From Lelliottia jeotgali (GTDB taxonomy: Bacteria > Pseudomonadota > Gammaproteobacteria > Enterobacterales > Enterobacteriaceae): 64,000 nucleotides of DNA. The notes under the pieces are model-generated. The model was not told the DNA's origin, ran no database searches, and saw nothing but the letters and a program-made list of their open reading frames with translations. Numbering within the stretch: the first letter of the stretch is position 1; every line of letters begins with the position of its first letter. The translations under genes and the position numbers were made by a program. Shown here one piece after another: positions 35,161 to 47,365 of the stretch. The stretch is from the NCBI GenBank assembly GCA_002271215.1, contig CP018628.1, forward strand, positions 744,001 to 808,000, in the 5' to 3' direction.

Positions 35161-36073
35161 TAAGATTGCGGTCCTGTTTGGTGGCACCTCTGCGGAGCGT
35201 GACGTTTCCCTGAACTCTGGCGCGGCTGTGCTGGCGGGGTTGCGTGAAGGTGGCGTGAATGCTCATCCGGTTGATCCGAAAGAGACCGACGTCACCCGCC
35301 TGAAAGAAATGGGCTTTGATAAAGTTTTCATCGCTTTGCATGGGCGCGGTGGTGAAGATGGAACCCTGCAAGGGCTATTGGATTTGATCGGTTTGCCGTA
35401 CACCGGAAGTGGTGTAATGGCCTCCGCGATTTCAATGGACAAACTGCGCAGCAAATTGCTGTGGCAGGGCGCGGGTTTGCCGGTTGCGCCGTGGGTGGCA
35501 TTGACGCGCCGTGAGTTTGAAATGGGACTTGAAGATAGCGTTAATGCGCGCATTGCGCAGCTGGGGTTACCGGTTATTGTAAAACCCAGCCGTGAAGGCT
35601 CTAGCGTCGGAATGTCAAAAGTCGAGAAAGCGGGCGATTTAACCTCTGCGTTAGCGTTGGCTTTTCAACATGATGAAGAAGTTCTGATCGAAAAATGGCT
35701 CAGCGGGCCGGAATTTACCGTGGCGATGCTCGGTGAAGAAATTTTGCCGTCAATTCGTATCCAACCCGCTGGAACCTTCTATGATTATGAAGCGAAGTAT
35801 CTCTCTGATGAGACGCAATATTTCTGCCCAAGTGGTCTGGAAGCAGAACGTGAGGCTGAATTGCAGAGCCTGGTGCTCAAAGCCTGGACTGTTTTAGGTT
35901 GCCGTGGTTGGGGTCGTATCGACGTGATGCAGGACAGCGACGGGGAATTTTATTTGCTGGAAGCCAATACCTCACCGGGTATGACCAGCCACAGCCTGGT
36001 GCCAATGGCGGCACGTCAGGCGGGCATGAGCTTCTCGCAGTTAGTCGTCCGTATTCTGGACCAGGCGGGCTGA
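35153..36073 (+). CDS. ddlB: D-alanine:D-alanine ligase B
   Basis: DdlB joins two D-alanines for MurF and is an ATP-grasp enzyme. The ATG at 35153 ([19 protein letters not shown]) gives 306 residues, the E. coli length, with ribosome site AGGA at 35141-35144. An ATG three codons upstream (35144) is less likely since it overlaps that site. The conserved E15, the active-site serine loop [11 protein letters not shown] (about 146-156) and the YDYEAKYL segment (about 210-217) are present. ftsQ follows after one base. Confidence 0.96.
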   Translation: MADKIAVLFGGTSAERDVSLNSGAAVLAGLREGGVNAHPVDPKETDVTRLKEMGFDKVFIALHGRGGEDGTLQGLLDLIGLPYTGSGVMASAISMDKLRSKLLWQGAGLPVAPWVALTRREFEMGLEDSVNARIAQLGLPVIVKPSREGSSVGMSKVEKAGDLTSALALAFQHDEEVLIEKWLSGPEFTVAMLGEEILPSIRIQPAGTFYDYEAKYLSDETQYFCPSGLEAEREAELQSLVLKAWTVLGCRGWGRIDVMQDSDGEFYLLEANTSPGMTSHSLVPMAARQAGMSFSQLVVRILDQAG

Positions 36074-36074
36074 T

Positions 36075-36917
36075 ATGTCTCAGGCCGCACTGAACACGCG
36101 CAACCGTGAAGAGGAAGAAGAATATTCTTCATCTGGTCGGAGTAATGGAACGCGTCTTGCAGGGATTTTATTCCTGCTGGGTGTGCTGTGTACCGTGTTT
36201 ATCAGCGGCTGGATGGTGTTGGGCTGGATGGAAGATGCACAACGGTTGCCGCTATCAAAACTGGTGGTCACCGGCGAGCGTCATTACACGCGTAACGATG
36301 ATATTCGCCAGTCGATCCTGGCCCTGGGCTCGCCCGGAACGTTTATGACGCAGGACGTCAACATTATCCAAAGCCAGATTGAAAGGCTGCCGTGGATAAA
36401 ACAGGCGAGCGTAAGAAAGCAATGGCCTGATGAATTGAAGATTCATCTGGTTGAATATGTGCCCATTGCGCGTTGGAATGATCAGCATATGGTCGACGTA
36501 GACGGAAATTCGTTTAGCGTCCCGGCAGATCGTGTCAGCAAGCAAAGTTTACCGATGTTGTCTGGCCCGGAAGGCAGTGAGAACGAAGTGTTACAAGGTT
36601 TTCGCGAGATGGGGCAGGTGCTGGCTAAGGACAGATTTGCGTTAAAAGATGCAGCAATGACGGCGCGCCGTTCATGGCAACTGACGTTAACGAATGGGAT
36701 TAAGCTCAATCTTGGTCGCGGCGACACGATGAAGCGTTTGGCGCGTTTTGTAGAACTGTACCCGGTTTTACAGCAGCAGGCGCAGACCGACGGCAAACGG
36801 ATAAGCTACGTTGATTTGCGCTATGACTCAGGCGCAGCAGTCGGCTGGGTACCGGCTCCGGTTGAGGAACCTAATCAGCAACAGAATCAGGCACAAGTAC
36901 AGGCAGAACAACAATGA
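36075..36917 (+). CDS. ftsQ: Cell division protein FtsQ
   Basis: FtsQ is a bitopic inner membrane protein that forms the FtsQLB complex of the divisome. The 280-residue protein has a cytoplasmic tail (about 1-28), one membrane helix ([19 protein letters not shown], about 29-49), a POTRA domain ([17 protein letters not shown]..., about 58-126) and the beta domain. The start/stop spacing from ddlB is one base, and it overlaps ftsA by four. It is four residues longer than K-12 FtsQ, with small differences in the N-terminal tail and the glutamine-rich C-terminus. Confidence 0.96.
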   Translation: MSQAALNTRNREEEEEYSSSGRSNGTRLAGILFLLGVLCTVFISGWMVLGWMEDAQRLPLSKLVVTGERHYTRNDDIRQSILALGSPGTFMTQDVNIIQSQIERLPWIKQASVRKQWPDELKIHLVEYVPIARWNDQHMVDVDGNSFSVPADRVSKQSLPMLSGPEGSENEVLQGFREMGQVLAKDRFALKDAAMTARRSWQLTLTNGIKLNLGRGDTMKRLARFVELYPVLQQQAQTDGKRISYVDLRYDSGAAVGWVPAPVEEPNQQQNQAQVQAEQQ

Positions 36918-38170
36918 TCAAGGCGACGGACAGAAAACTGGTAGTTGGACTGGAGATTGGCACCGCTAAGGTTGCCGCTTTAGTAGGGGAAGTTCTGCCC
37001 GACGGTATGGTCAATATCATTGGCGTGGGCAGTTGCCCGTCCCGTGGTATGGATAAAGGTGGGGTAAACGACCTCGAGTCGGTGGTGAAATGCGTACAGC
37101 GCGCCATCGATCAGGCAGAATTAATGGCAGATTGCCAGATTTCCTCCGTCTATCTGGCCCTCTCTGGTAAGCATATAAGCTGCCAGAACGAAATCGGGAT
37201 GGTGCCGATTTCCGAAGAGGAAGTGACGCAGGAAGACGTTGAAAACGTGGTGCATACGGCTAAATCCGTGCGCGTGCGCGATGAACATCGTGTGCTGCAT
37301 GTCATCCCACAGGAATATGCGATCGACTATCAAGAGGGTATCAAAAACCCAGTCGGCCTTTCCGGTGTGCGTATGCAGGCAAAAGTGCACTTGATCACAT
37401 GTCACAACGATATGGCGAAGAACATTGTTAAAGCCGTGGAACGTTGTGGCCTGAAAGTTGACCAACTTATCTTTGCAGGGCTGGCAGCAAGCTATTCGGT
37501 GCTGACAGAAGACGAACGTGAACTGGGCGTCTGTGTGGTTGATATCGGTGGTGGTACAATGGATATGGCCGTGTATACCGGCGGTGCATTGCGTCACACC
37601 AAAGTTATCCCTTACGCCGGGAATGTAGTGACCAGTGATATCGCCTACGCCTTTGGTACGCCACCGAGCGATGCAGAGGCAATCAAAGTGCGCCACGGTT
37701 GTGCGTTAGGTTCTATCGTTGGCAAAGATGAGAGTGTTGAAGTGCCAAGCGTGGGCGGTCGTCCGCCGCGTAGTCTGCAACGGCAGACTCTGGCCGAAGT
37801 GATAGAGCCGCGTTATACCGAGCTGCTCAATCTGGTCAACGAAGAGATTTTACAGTTACAGGAACAGCTTCGTCAGCAGGGTGTGAAACACCATCTTGCG
37901 GCGGGGATTGTCTTAACCGGTGGTGCAGCGCAAATTGAAGGTCTCGCTGCCTGTGCCCAGCGCGTGTTCCATACGCAAGTCCGTATTGGTGCGCCGTTGA
38001 ATATTACCGGTTTAACGGATTACGCTCAGGAGCCGTATTACTCAACGGCGGTGGGCCTGCTGCACTACGGGAAAGAGTCCCATTTAAGTGGTGAAGCAGA
38101 AGTCGAAAAACGCACGTCGGTCGGTTCTTGGGTCAAGCGACTCAACTCCTGGCTGAGAAAAGAATTTTAA
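36914..38170 (+). CDS. ftsA: Cell division protein FtsA
   Basis: FtsA is an actin-like ATPase that tethers FtsZ to the membrane. The 418-residue protein is near-identical to K-12 FtsA as I recall it, except for a two-residue deletion just before the C-terminal amphipathic membrane helix ([14 protein letters not shown]). Nucleotide-binding motifs GLEIGTAKV (about 13-21), [10 protein letters not shown] (about 208-217) and [10 protein letters not shown] (about 334-343) are intact. Its start overlaps ftsQ by four bases. Confidence 0.97.
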   Translation: MIKATDRKLVVGLEIGTAKVAALVGEVLPDGMVNIIGVGSCPSRGMDKGGVNDLESVVKCVQRAIDQAELMADCQISSVYLALSGKHISCQNEIGMVPISEEEVTQEDVENVVHTAKSVRVRDEHRVLHVIPQEYAIDYQEGIKNPVGLSGVRMQAKVHLITCHNDMAKNIVKAVERCGLKVDQLIFAGLAASYSVLTEDERELGVCVVDIGGGTMDMAVYTGGALRHTKVIPYAGNVVTSDIAYAFGTPPSDAEAIKVRHGCALGSIVGKDESVEVPSVGGRPPRSLQRQTLAEVIEPRYTELLNLVNEEILQLQEQLRQQGVKHHLAAGIVLTGGAAQIEGLAACAQRVFHTQVRIGAPLNITGLTDYAQEPYYSTAVGLLHYGKESHLSGEAEVEKRTSVGSWVKRLNSWLRKEF

Positions 38171-38177
38171 TTTTAAA

Positions 38178-38202
38178 GAGACCGGAGAGAATTAGCGGTC
38201 TC
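38178..38202. other. Stem-loop between ftsA and ftsZ
   Basis: GAGACCG and CGGTCTC form a perfect 7-base stem with an 11-base loop, 8 bases after the ftsA stop. There is no T-run, so it is not an obvious terminator. It might shape mRNA stability or processing between the two genes. Confidence 0.45.
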
Positions 38203-38280
38203 AGGCGACAGGCACATACGCGGAAGCATTCAATACGCCCAGGCAGGCAGAATGGTGAAGTGTAAAAACGGAGAGAAACC

Positions 38281-39432
38281 ATGTTTGAACCAATGGAATT
38301 AACCAACGACGCGGTGATTAAAGTCATCGGCGTCGGTGGCGGCGGCGGTAACGCTGTCGAGCATATGGTGCGCGAGCGCATCGAAGGTGTTGAGTTCTTT
38401 GCTGTGAACACCGACGCTCAGGCACTGCGAAAGACGGCCGTAGGCCAGACTATTCAGATCGGTGGTGGTATCACCAAAGGTCTGGGCGCAGGGGCTAACC
38501 CAGAAGTAGGCCGTAATGCGGCTGAAGAAGACCGCGAAGCACTGCGTGCTGCACTTGATGGCGCCGATATGGTGTTTATCGCAGCGGGCATGGGCGGTGG
38601 TACCGGTACAGGTGCTGCGCCAGTGGTGGCTGAAGTGGCCAAAGATTTAGGTATTCTGACCGTTGCTGTCGTGACTAAGCCTTTCAACTTTGAAGGCAAG
38701 AAGCGTATGGCATTCGCGGAGCAGGGTATCACTGAGCTGTCCAAACACGTGGACTCTCTGATCACTATTCCGAACGACAAACTGCTGAAAGTGCTGGGTC
38801 GCGGTATCTCCCTGCTGGACGCGTTTGGCGCTGCGAACGACGTGCTGAAAGGCGCGGTTCAGGGTATCGCTGAGCTGATTACTCGTCCGGGTCTGATGAA
38901 CGTCGACTTCGCTGACGTGCGCACCGTGATGTCCGAAATGGGCTATGCGATGATGGGCTCTGGCGTAGCGAGCGGTGAAGACCGTGCAGAAGAAGCGGCT
39001 GAAATGGCAATCTCTTCTCCACTGCTGGAAGATATCGACTTGTCTGGTGCGCGCGGCGTGCTGGTCAACATTACCGCTGGCTTCGATCTGCGTCTGGACG
39101 AATTTGAAACAGTAGGTAACACCATTCGCGCATTCGCTTCTGATAATGCTACTGTGGTTATCGGTACTTCCCTTGATCCGGAAATGAATGATGAACTGCG
39201 TGTGACTGTCGTTGCGACCGGTATCGGTATGGACAAACGTCCTGAGATCACCCTGGTCACCAACAAACAGACTCAGCAGCCGGTGATGGATCGCTACCAG
39301 CAGCACGGCATGGCGCCGCTGACGCAGGAGCAAAAACCGGCCGCGAAAGTGGTTAACGACAATACGCCGCAAACTGCGAAAGAACCGGATTATCTGGATA
39401 TCCCAGCGTTCCTGCGTAAGCAAGCTGACTAA
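38281..39432 (+). CDS. ftsZ: Cell division tubulin homologue FtsZ
   Basis: FtsZ polymerises into the Z ring using GTP. The 383-residue protein has the tubulin signature GGGTGTG at about 105-111, the T7 loop [11 protein letters not shown] (about 207-217), a variable linker and the C-terminal peptide [15 protein letters not shown] that binds FtsA, ZipA and ZapD. ZapD, which bundles FtsZ through that tail, is also encoded in this window. A GGAGAGAAACC ribosome site precedes the ATG. Confidence 0.98.
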   Translation: MFEPMELTNDAVIKVIGVGGGGGNAVEHMVRERIEGVEFFAVNTDAQALRKTAVGQTIQIGGGITKGLGAGANPEVGRNAAEEDREALRAALDGADMVFIAAGMGGGTGTGAAPVVAEVAKDLGILTVAVVTKPFNFEGKKRMAFAEQGITELSKHVDSLITIPNDKLLKVLGRGISLLDAFGAANDVLKGAVQGIAELITRPGLMNVDFADVRTVMSEMGYAMMGSGVASGEDRAEEAAEMAISSPLLEDIDLSGARGVLVNITAGFDLRLDEFETVGNTIRAFASDNATVVIGTSLDPEMNDELRVTVVATGIGMDKRPEITLVTNKQTQQPVMDRYQQHGMAPLTQEQKPAAKVVNDNTPQTAKEPDYLDIPAFLRKQAD

Positions 39433-39512
39433 GAATTGGCTGGAATTTGGGGATTTTCGCTCTTTGTGCTAAACTGGCCCACCGTTAGTGATATACACTC
39501 TCGGTTGGATAA

Positions 39513-40451
<939 letters not shown>

Positions 40452-40474
40452 CGGTTAATTCCGTATCGTAAAAT

Positions 40475-40523
40475 CGACTGGTTGACCTGGTACTCTCTCC
40501 GACCAGGAAGACCAGTCGTTTTT
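40475..40523 (+). terminator. Terminator downstream of lpxC
   Basis: CGACTGGT pairs with ACCAGTCG, with an inner stem CCTGGT / ACCAGG, and TTTTTG follows. It lies 24 bases after the lpxC stop and should reduce read-through into secM-secA. Confidence 0.75.
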
Positions 40524-40726
40524 GTTTCTAGACCTCTGATTTTCTTCCCCGCATGAAATTTGCCCACTAAGCACAGAATGTGCGCGCGTTCGCTGCATTC
40601 TTGACCGAATTTCCCTGAGGCATTACGTCATTCCTGCTGCTGTATTATCGCTTTAGTGATAATATCTGTGCGCTAAATAATATCTGAACGCATGCCTGTA
40701 CTGGCCTGTATACGATGGTGGATTAG

Positions 40727-41230
40727 GTGAGCGGAATACTAACGCGCTGGCGACAATTTGGCAGACGTTACTTCTGGCCGCATCTCTTATTAGGGATGGT
40801 CGCGGCGAGCTTCGGCTTGCCTGTGCTCAGCCACAGCGCAGAAGCGGCTACGCCTGCAAACACCACCACAACTAAACACGATCTCTCCACGCGGGTTAAT
40901 TTCACTAACCTCGCGCTGCTTGAAGCCAATCGCCGTCCTAACTTTACGGTCGATTACTGGCATCAACATGCTATCCGGACCGTCATTCGCCATCTTTCAT
41001 TTGCGATGGCACCGCAGGCTGTGCCTGTCGTAGAAGAATCACTGCCCGTTCAGGCACAACATCTTGCTCTGCTGGATACGCTCAATGCGCTGTTGACGCA
41101 AGAAAGCAAACCGCCAGTGATCGTTCGTCAGATGACGAATACCGCTTTTATTCCACACGCTGCCTTTTCGGTGTCGGCCTGGATTAGCCAGGTGCAGGGC
41201 ATCCGCGCCGGGCCACAACGCCTCAGCTAA
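40727..41230 (+). CDS. secM: Secretion monitor SecM
   Basis: SecM is a nascent-chain sensor. Ribosomes stall near its C-terminus until the chain is pulled by the Sec machinery, and the stall exposes the secA ribosome site. The GTG at 40727 gives [17 protein letters not shown] and 167 residues. A long signal sequence ends near SHSAEA (about 36-41). The arrest segment ends in [12 protein letters not shown] (152-163), with F147 at its start. Key positions known from E. coli (F, W-I, GIRAGP) are kept, while the residues between differ. secA starts 60 bases downstream. Confidence 0.94.
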   Translation: MSGILTRWRQFGRRYFWPHLLLGMVAASFGLPVLSHSAEAATPANTTTTKHDLSTRVNFTNLALLEANRRPNFTVDYWHQHAIRTVIRHLSFAMAPQAVPVVEESLPVQAQHLALLDTLNALLTQESKPPVIVRQMTNTAFIPHAAFSVSAWISQVQGIRAGPQRLS

Positions 41231-41290
41231 ATTAACTGTTTTTCAATACCTTAATTTATCTGCCCATGATGGGGCGTGTGAGAATTTATT

Positions 41291-43996
41291 ATGCTAATCA
41301 AATTATTAACCAAAGTTTTCGGTAGCCGTAACGATCGTACCCTGCGCCGTATGCGCAAAGCGGTCACCGTCATTAATGGTATGGAACCGGAGATGGAAAA
41401 ACTCTCCGATGACGAACTGAAAGCGAAAACCGGTGAATTCCGTGAGCGCCTGGCAAAAGGCGCAACCCTGGAAAGCCTGATTCCGGAAGCTTTCGCCGTG
41501 GTTCGTGAAGCGAGTAAACGCGTGTTCGGCATGCGTCACTTTGACGTACAGCTGCTCGGCGGTATGGTTCTGAACGAACGCTGCATCGCAGAAATGCGTA
41601 CCGGTGAAGGTAAAACCCTGACCGCAACGCTGCCTGCATACCTGAACGCACTGACCGGTAAAGGCGTTCACGTCGTCACCGTCAACGACTACCTGGCGCA
41701 GCGTGACGCCGAAAACAACCGTCCACTGTTCGAATTCCTTGGCATGTCCGTGGGTATCAACATGTCTGGCCTGCCTGCTCCGGCGAAGCGCGAAGCTTAT
41801 GGCGCGGACATTACCTACGGCACCAACAACGAATACGGTTTTGACTACCTGCGCGACAACATGGCGTTCAGCCCGGAAGAGCGCGTACAGCGCAAACTGC
41901 ACTACGCGCTGGTGGATGAGGTCGACTCAATCCTGATCGATGAAGCTCGTACTCCGCTGATCATCTCTGGCCCGGCTGAAGACAGCTCTGAGATGTACCG
42001 CAAAGTCGACAAAATCATTCCGCACCTGATTCGTCAGGAGAAAGAAGATTCTGATACGTTCCAGGGCGAAGGCCACTTCTCCGTTGACGAAAAAGCGCGT
42101 CAGGTGAACCTGACCGAACGCGGTCTGGTTCAGATTGAAGAGCTGCTGGTTGAGCAGGGCATTATGGATGAAGGCGAGTCACTTTACTCTCCGACCAACA
42201 TTATGCTGATGCACCATGTGACTGCCGCACTGCGCGCTCACGTGCTGTTCACCCGCGATGTGGATTACATCGTGAAAGACGGCGAAGTGATCATCGTTGA
42301 TGAACATACCGGTCGTACCATGCAAGGCCGTCGCTGGTCTGATGGTCTGCACCAGGCTGTGGAAGCCAAAGAAGGCGTGGATATTCAGAACGAAAACCAG
42401 ACGCTGGCTTCTATCACCTTCCAGAACTACTTCCGTCTGTACGAAAAACTGGCGGGCATGACCGGTACTGCAGATACCGAAGCGTTCGAATTCAGCTCCA
42501 TCTACAAACTGGATACCGTTGTCGTCCCGACTAACCGCCCAATGATCCGTAAAGATATGCCGGATCTGGTGTACATGACCGAAGCGGAAAAAATTCAGGC
42601 GATCATCGAAGATATCCGCGAGCGTACCGCTGCAGGTCAACCGGTACTGGTGGGTACCATCTCGATCGAGAAATCCGAAGTGGTTTCTCATGAACTCGAT
42701 AAAGCGGGTATCAAGCACAACGTACTGAACGCTAAATTCCACGCCAAAGAAGCAGATATCGTTGCTCAGGCCGGTTATCCGGCGGCGGTTACCATCGCCA
42801 CCAACATGGCAGGTCGTGGTACCGATATTATGCTGGGTGGTAGCTGGCAGGCCGAATTGGCCGAGCTGGAAAACCCAACTCCAGAACAAATTGCGCTGAT
42901 CAAAGCTGACTGGCAGGTGCGTCACGATGCGGTACTGGCATCTGGTGGTCTGCACATTATCGGCACCGAGCGTCACGAATCTCGTCGTATCGACAACCAG
43001 CTGCGTGGTCGTGCGGGTCGTCAGGGTGATGCTGGTTCTTCCCGCTTCTACCTGTCAATGGAAGATGCGCTGATGCGTATTTTCGCCTCTGACCGCGTGT
43101 CTGGCATGATGCGCAAACTGGGCATGAAACCAGGTGAAGCAATCGAACACCCGTGGGTGACCAAAGCAATTGCTAACGCCCAGCGTAAAGTGGAAAGTCG
43201 CAACTTCGATATTCGTAAGCAACTGCTGGAATATGATGACGTTGCGAACGATCAGCGCCGTGCGATCTACTCCCAGCGTAACGAACTGCTGGACGTGTCT
43301 GATGTGAGCGAAACCATCAACAGCATCCGCGAAGATGTCTTTAAAGCGACTATCGATGCGTACATTCCGCCACAGTCTCTGGAAGAAATGTGGGACATCG
43401 AAGGCCTGCAGGAACGCCTGAAAAACGACTTCGACCTCGAACTGCCAATCAAAGAGTGGCTGGACAAAGAGCCTGAGCTGCACGAAGAGACGCTGCGCGA
43501 ACGTATTCTGGAAACAGCGATTACTGTTTACAAGCAGAAGGAAGAAGTCGTTGGCATTGAGATGATGCGTCACTTCGAGAAAGGCGTCATGCTGCAGACG
43601 CTGGATTCCCTGTGGAAAGAGCATCTGGCAGCGATGGACTATCTGCGTCAAGGTATCCATTTGCGTGGCTATGCGCAGAAAGATCCTAAGCAGGAGTACA
43701 AGCGTGAATCCTTCGCGATGTTCGCTTCAATGCTGGAGTCACTGAAGTACGAAGTGATTAGTACCCTGAGTAAAGTTCAGGTGCGTATGCCGGAAGAAGT
43801 AGAAGCAATGGAACAGCAGCGTCGTGAAGAAGCTGAGCGCCTGGCACAGATGCAACAGCTGAGCCACCAGACTGACGAAGATGAAGCCGCAGCGGCGATT
43901 GCTGCCCAGACGGGCGATCGCAAAGTGGGTCGTAACGATCCATGCCCATGTGGTTCCGGTAAAAAATATAAAGCGTGTCATGGCCGTCTGAGCTAA
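41291..43996 (+). CDS. secA: Preprotein translocase ATPase SecA
   Basis: SecA drives secretory proteins through SecYEG with ATP. The 901-residue protein equals the E. coli length. Walker A GEGKT lies at 105-109, [15 protein letters not shown] near 209-223, and the arginine-finger region [17 protein letters not shown] near 575-590. The C-terminal zinc motif [14 protein letters not shown] that binds SecB is complete. Its translation is expected to depend on SecM arrest. A strong terminator follows. Confidence 0.98.
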   Translation: MLIKLLTKVFGSRNDRTLRRMRKAVTVINGMEPEMEKLSDDELKAKTGEFRERLAKGATLESLIPEAFAVVREASKRVFGMRHFDVQLLGGMVLNERCIAEMRTGEGKTLTATLPAYLNALTGKGVHVVTVNDYLAQRDAENNRPLFEFLGMSVGINMSGLPAPAKREAYGADITYGTNNEYGFDYLRDNMAFSPEERVQRKLHYALVDEVDSILIDEARTPLIISGPAEDSSEMYRKVDKIIPHLIRQEKEDSDTFQGEGHFSVDEKARQVNLTERGLVQIEELLVEQGIMDEGESLYSPTNIMLMHHVTAALRAHVLFTRDVDYIVKDGEVIIVDEHTGRTMQGRRWSDGLHQAVEAKEGVDIQNENQTLASITFQNYFRLYEKLAGMTGTADTEAFEFSSIYKLDTVVVPTNRPMIRKDMPDLVYMTEAEKIQAIIEDIRERTAAGQPVLVGTISIEKSEVVSHELDKAGIKHNVLNAKFHAKEADIVAQAGYPAAVTIATNMAGRGTDIMLGGSWQAELAELENPTPEQIALIKADWQVRHDAVLASGGLHIIGTERHESRRIDNQLRGRAGRQGDAGSSRFYLSMEDALMRIFASDRVSGMMRKLGMKPGEAIEHPWVTKAIANAQRKVESRNFDIRKQLLEYDDVANDQRRAIYSQRNELLDVSDVSETINSIREDVFKATIDAYIPPQSLEEMWDIEGLQERLKNDFDLELPIKEWLDKEPELHEETLRERILETAITVYKQKEEVVGIEMMRHFEKGVMLQTLDSLWKEHLAAMDYLRQGIHLRGYAQKDPKQEYKRESFAMFASMLESLKYEVISTLSKVQVRMPEEVEAMEQQRREEAERLAQMQQLSHQTDEDEAAAAIAAQTGDRKVGRNDPCPCGSGKKYKACHGRLS

Positions 43997-44013
43997 ACGC
44001 ACATCACCAATCG

Positions 44014-44041
44014 AAAAGGCGCAGAGATCTGCGCCTTTTTT
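44014..44041 (+). terminator. Terminator between secA and mutT
   Basis: AAAAGGCGCAGA / TCTGCGCCTTTTTT forms a strong hairpin with T-run 17 bases after the secA stop. mutT begins only 16 bases beyond it, so mutT is either read from escape transcripts or from a promoter inside secA. Confidence 0.85.
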
Positions 44042-44056
44042 ATGGAAGTCACACAT

Positions 44057-44458
44057 ATGAAAGTACTGCAAATCGCTGTCGGGATTATTCGTAACCCGCA
44101 AAACCAGATCTTCATTACTCAGCGTGCCGCTGATGCCCATATGGCCAACAAGTGGGAATTTCCGGGCGGTAAAATCGAATCAGGTGAAACGCCGGAACAG
44201 GCGCTGGTGCGAGAGCTTCAGGAAGAGGTGGGAATTACTGCGCTGGAACCAACGTTGTTCGATAAGCTCGAATATCAATTCCCGGACAGGCACATTACGT
44301 TGTGGTTCTGGATGGTTGAACGCTGGGAAGGCGAGCCGTGGGGTAAAGAAGGGCAGCCTGGCAGTTGGTTGGCGTTGGAGGCGCTGGACGCCGAGAAATT
44401 CCCGCCCGCTAATGAACCAGTAATCGCCAGACTGACTCAGGAACTGAAGGCCTGCTAA
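44057..44458 (+). CDS. mutT: 8-oxo-dGTP diphosphatase MutT
   Basis: MutT removes oxidised 8-oxo-dGTP and prevents A:T to C:G mutations. The start at 44057 ([19 protein letters not shown]) matches the family and gives 133 residues. An ATG five codons upstream sits at the terminator edge and was rejected. The Nudix box (GKIESGE...RELQEEVGI, about 37-60) is complete. As in E. coli it lies directly after secA. Confidence 0.95.
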   Translation: MKVLQIAVGIIRNPQNQIFITQRAADAHMANKWEFPGGKIESGETPEQALVRELQEEVGITALEPTLFDKLEYQFPDRHITLWFWMVERWEGEPWGKEGQPGSWLALEALDAEKFPPANEPVIARLTQELKAC

Positions 44459-44475
44459 CCACCTTGCCAGCAGGC
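44450..44475. terminator. Hairpin between convergent mutT and yacG
   Basis: GCCTGCT and AGCAGGC form a 7-base stem spanning the mutT stop. It lies between the converging genes mutT and yacG. No strong T-run is seen, so its role as a terminator is only likely. Confidence 0.45.
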
Positions 44476-44490
44476 ACAACAAAGAAGACG

Positions 44491-44685
44491 TTACTGTTGC
44501 TCTTCGCTCCAGTCGTCGCTATCTGATAAATCGCCCTCGCTCGGGATGCGTTTCTCTTCTGCGGCCCATTCACCCAGATCGATTAACTGGCAGCGTTTGC
44601 AGCAGAACGGGCGAAACGGGCTAATCTCGCCCCAAATAACAGCTTTCCCACAGGTCGGGCAGCTTACGGTGATAATTTCAGACAT
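44491..44685 (-). CDS. yacG: DNA gyrase inhibitor YacG (zinc protein)
   Basis: YacG is a small zinc-binding protein shown in E. coli to inhibit DNA gyrase. The ATG at 44685 gives 64 residues with AAGGA six bases upstream. A TTG one codon earlier is less likely. Four cysteines in the pattern CPTC...CCKRC bind zinc, with an extra cysteine next to the third ligand. The acidic C-terminal tail ([13 protein letters not shown]) is typical. It follows zapD and coaE in the same direction. Confidence 0.93.
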   Translation of the reverse strand: MSEIITVSCPTCGKAVIWGEISPFRPFCCKRCQLIDLGEWAAEEKRIPSEGDLSDSDDWSEEQQ

Positions 44686-44694
44686 CAATATTCC

Positions 44695-45438
44695 TTAGCA
44701 GCAAGCCAGTTCAAAATCGAGACGTTCTGGCACTGTGCCATTTTCGCTATCCAGCGGCATAAAGCGAATCGCGAAGCGACTTTTATGCCCGGAAATCTGC
44801 GGGTAGAGTTGTTCGCTGAGCGACAGATTCAGTCGCAGCAGATCGGCGTCGTCACCATTATCCTGGTAAAAACCATTGAGGCTCGTCTGCTTGCGAAACG
44901 GTGCAGAGTGGCGTACGAGATCGAGGATTAGTGTCAACGCCTGGTTCATTGGTTCCAGACTATCCATCCAGCTCTTCACCTGCACATCACGCTGTTCCTG
45001 CTGCATATGCAGCCACATGTGCAGCGTCGGCAGATCAAAGCTACAGCATCCGCCTGGAATACTCAGGCGCTGGCGTACCAGGGCAATCAGGCGGTCTTCA
45101 CGCAGGAACTGCCCCACGCGAGGCGCTGCCATCAGAACTGTGCTGCTTTGTTTCAACTGCAGTCGCAGGGAATCAATTCGGCTCTGATCGACGCCCGGGA
45201 CTTCAGCCCACCCCTGTAATTTACGCTGTTGGCGCTCAAGTTCTTTCAGTAACTCTGTACGAACATCACCGCGTTCAATGACATCCAGCAGATCGCCAAC
45301 GTTGCGAAAAAAATGCAGTGCCGCAGCATGATCGGCAATAGGGCGATGGTGTGACATCTGCTGAATCAGAAATTCGATGCGCAACCAGGTGCGCATTTTT
45401 TCATTGAGTGGGTGCTCAAAAAGGATGTGCGTATTCAT
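44695..45438 (-). CDS. zapD: Z-ring associated protein ZapD
   Basis: ZapD (YacF) cross-links FtsZ filaments by binding the FtsZ C-terminal tail. The 247-residue protein has an alpha-helical N-terminal half (from [13 protein letters not shown]) and a beta domain, and ends [12 protein letters not shown] as in E. coli. Its start overlaps the coaE stop by one base, so translation is likely coupled. yacG follows closely. Confidence 0.95.
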   Translation of the reverse strand: MNTHILFEHPLNEKMRTWLRIEFLIQQMSHHRPIADHAAALHFFRNVGDLLDVIERGDVRTELLKELERQQRKLQGWAEVPGVDQSRIDSLRLQLKQSSTVLMAAPRVGQFLREDRLIALVRQRLSIPGGCCSFDLPTLHMWLHMQQEQRDVQVKSWMDSLEPMNQALTLILDLVRHSAPFRKQTSLNGFYQDNGDDADLLRLNLSLSEQLYPQISGHKSRFAIRFMPLDSENGTVPERLDFELACC

Positions 45439-46058
45439 TATGGTTTTTCCTGTGCTACGGCCTGCGCGGCGTAGGTCAGATATTGGGCGTGCAGGCGGGC
45501 GACATCCGACGCAATGGAATCGGGTGCGCCATCATTATCAATAACATCATCTGCGACGGCAAGGCGCTCTTCGCGTGTTGCCTGCGCAGCAAGAATTTGT
45601 TCAGCATGTTGGCGAGAGACATTATCGCGCAGCATGGTTCGCTTAAGCTGTGTCTCAGGCGACACATCGATCACCAGAATACGATCGGCCTTATGCTGAA
45701 GCTGATTTTCAACGAGCAAGGGAACAACCCAGAGTACATAAGGCGACGTGGCTTCAGCGATCTGGCGCTGAGTTTCCTGGTGAATCATGGGGTGCAGGAG
45801 GGCGTTGAGCCAGGTTTTTTCTGCGGGTTGCGAAAAGATACTCTCGCGCAGCAGGCGTCTGTTCAGCGTGCCGTCGGCATTCATGATGTTGGGCCCGAAA
45901 TGTGCAGCGATAGCATTAAGCCCAGGTGAATGAGGCTCTACCACCTGACGGGCAATGATATCGGCATCAATAATCGCAATACCCAAGCGTGAAAAAGCGT
46001 CAGCAACGGTGCTTTTGCCACTACCGATACCGCCTGTTAACGCAACAACGTACCCCAT
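45438..46058 (-). CDS. coaE: Dephospho-CoA kinase
   Basis: CoaE phosphorylates dephospho-CoA in the last step of coenzyme A synthesis. The 206-residue P-loop kinase has Walker [10 protein letters not shown] near 9-17 and the conserved [12 protein letters not shown] segment near 33-44. It is the first gene of coaE-zapD-yacG and diverges from guaC. Confidence 0.96.
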   Translation of the reverse strand: MGYVVALTGGIGSGKSTVADAFSRLGIAIIDADIIARQVVEPHSPGLNAIAAHFGPNIMNADGTLNRRLLRESIFSQPAEKTWLNALLHPMIHQETQRQIAEATSPYVLWVVPLLVENQLQHKADRILVIDVSPETQLKRTMLRDNVSRQHAEQILAAQATREERLAVADDVIDNDGAPDSIASDVARLHAQYLTYAAQAVAQEKP

Positions 46059-46286
46059 TAAATCAAATCCTGGGAATTATTCATTTTTTAAATCAGCTGC
46101 TTAGAAATTAAACTTACCGGAGCGGATGGTTAACTCTGTTTACCTGCTTTTGACCAGGTAAATTTATAGGATTGTAGCGTAAAAAAAGAGAAATTCGCAG
46201 TCTTGCGGAGCACGTATTAGTGCGTATGATAACGTCACTGGAGTTGTGCTTTGACTATATTTGCCTCTAACCCCAGGAACCCGCAC

Positions 46287-47330
46287 ATGCGTATCGAAGA
46301 AGATCTGAAGTTAGGTTTCAAAGACGTTCTTATCCGCCCTAAACGCTCTACGCTGAAAAGCCGCTCAGACGTTGAACTCGAACGTCAATTCACCTTTAAA
46401 CACTCCGGTCAGACCTGGTCTGGCGTGCCTGTTATTGCTGCCAATATGGATACCGTGGGTACCTTTGCGATGGCTACGGCGCTGGCGAGTTTCGATATTC
46501 TGACTGCAGTGCACAAACACTACAGCAACGAAGAGTGGAACGCATTTGCGGCTTCCGCTTCTGATGATGTTAAGAAACACGTGATGGTGTCCACGGGTAC
46601 ATCTGACGCTGATTTCGAGAAAACCAAACAAATTCTGGTGGATAATCCAGAGTTTAATTTCGTTTGTATCGACGTGGCGAATGGCTATTCCGAACATTTC
46701 GTTCAGTTTGTCAGCAAAGCACGCGCGGCCTGGCCAACCAAAACCATCATCGCGGGTAACGTTGTGACCGGCGAGATGTGTGAAGAGCTGATTCTGTCCG
46801 GCGCGGATATCGTGAAAGTGGGGATCGGCCCTGGCTCTGTCTGCACCACGCGTGTCAAAACAGGTGTCGGCTATCCGCAGCTGTCCGCTGTGATTGAGTG
46901 TGCCGATGCGGCCCACGGCCTGGGCGGTCAGATCATCAGCGACGGCGGCTGCACCATGCCGGGCGATGTTGCAAAAGCCTTCGGTGGTGGCGCAGATTTC
47001 GTGATGCTGGGCGGTATGTTGGCCGGTCATGAAGAGAGCGGTGGTACCGTAGTTGAAGAAAACGGTGAAAAATTCATGCTGTTCTACGGAATGAGTTCTG
47101 AATCCGCTATGAATCGCCACGTCGGCGGCGTTGCGCAGTACCGTGCAGCAGAAGGCAAAACCGTGAAACTGTCCCTGCGCGGTCCGGTTGAGAATACCGC
47201 TCGTGATGTTCTCGGTGGCCTGCGTTCTGCCTGTACCTACGTCGGTGCATCTCGTTTGAAAGAGTTGACCAAACGCACGACGTTTATCCGCGTTCAGGAA
47301 CAAGAAAACCGCGTTTTCAACAGCCTGTAA
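46287..47330 (+). CDS. guaC: GMP reductase
   Basis: GuaC deaminates GMP to IMP with NADPH, returning guanine nucleotides to the adenine branch. The ATG at 46287 ([19 protein letters not shown]) gives 347 residues, the E. coli length. An upstream in-frame start adds 12 unsupported residues. The catalytic cysteine is at about 186 in GPGSVCTTR. It stands alone, with a ribosome site AGGAAC seven bases before the ATG. Confidence 0.96.
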   Translation: MRIEEDLKLGFKDVLIRPKRSTLKSRSDVELERQFTFKHSGQTWSGVPVIAANMDTVGTFAMATALASFDILTAVHKHYSNEEWNAFAASASDDVKKHVMVSTGTSDADFEKTKQILVDNPEFNFVCIDVANGYSEHFVQFVSKARAAWPTKTIIAGNVVTGEMCEELILSGADIVKVGIGPGSVCTTRVKTGVGYPQLSAVIECADAAHGLGGQIISDGGCTMPGDVAKAFGGGADFVMLGGMLAGHEESGGTVVEENGEKFMLFYGMSSESAMNRHVGGVAQYRAAEGKTVKLSLRGPVENTARDVLGGLRSACTYVGASRLKELTKRTTFIRVQEQENRVFNSL

Positions 47331-47339
47331 TCGCTGTTC

Positions 47340-47365
47340 CGCTGGTGCGCACCTGTGCACCAGCG
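47340..47365. terminator. Hairpin between convergent guaC and hofC
   Basis: CGCTGGTGC and GCACCAGCG form a strong stem lying between the guaC stop and the hofC stop. It lacks a clear T-run but probably separates the two transcripts. Confidence 0.55.
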
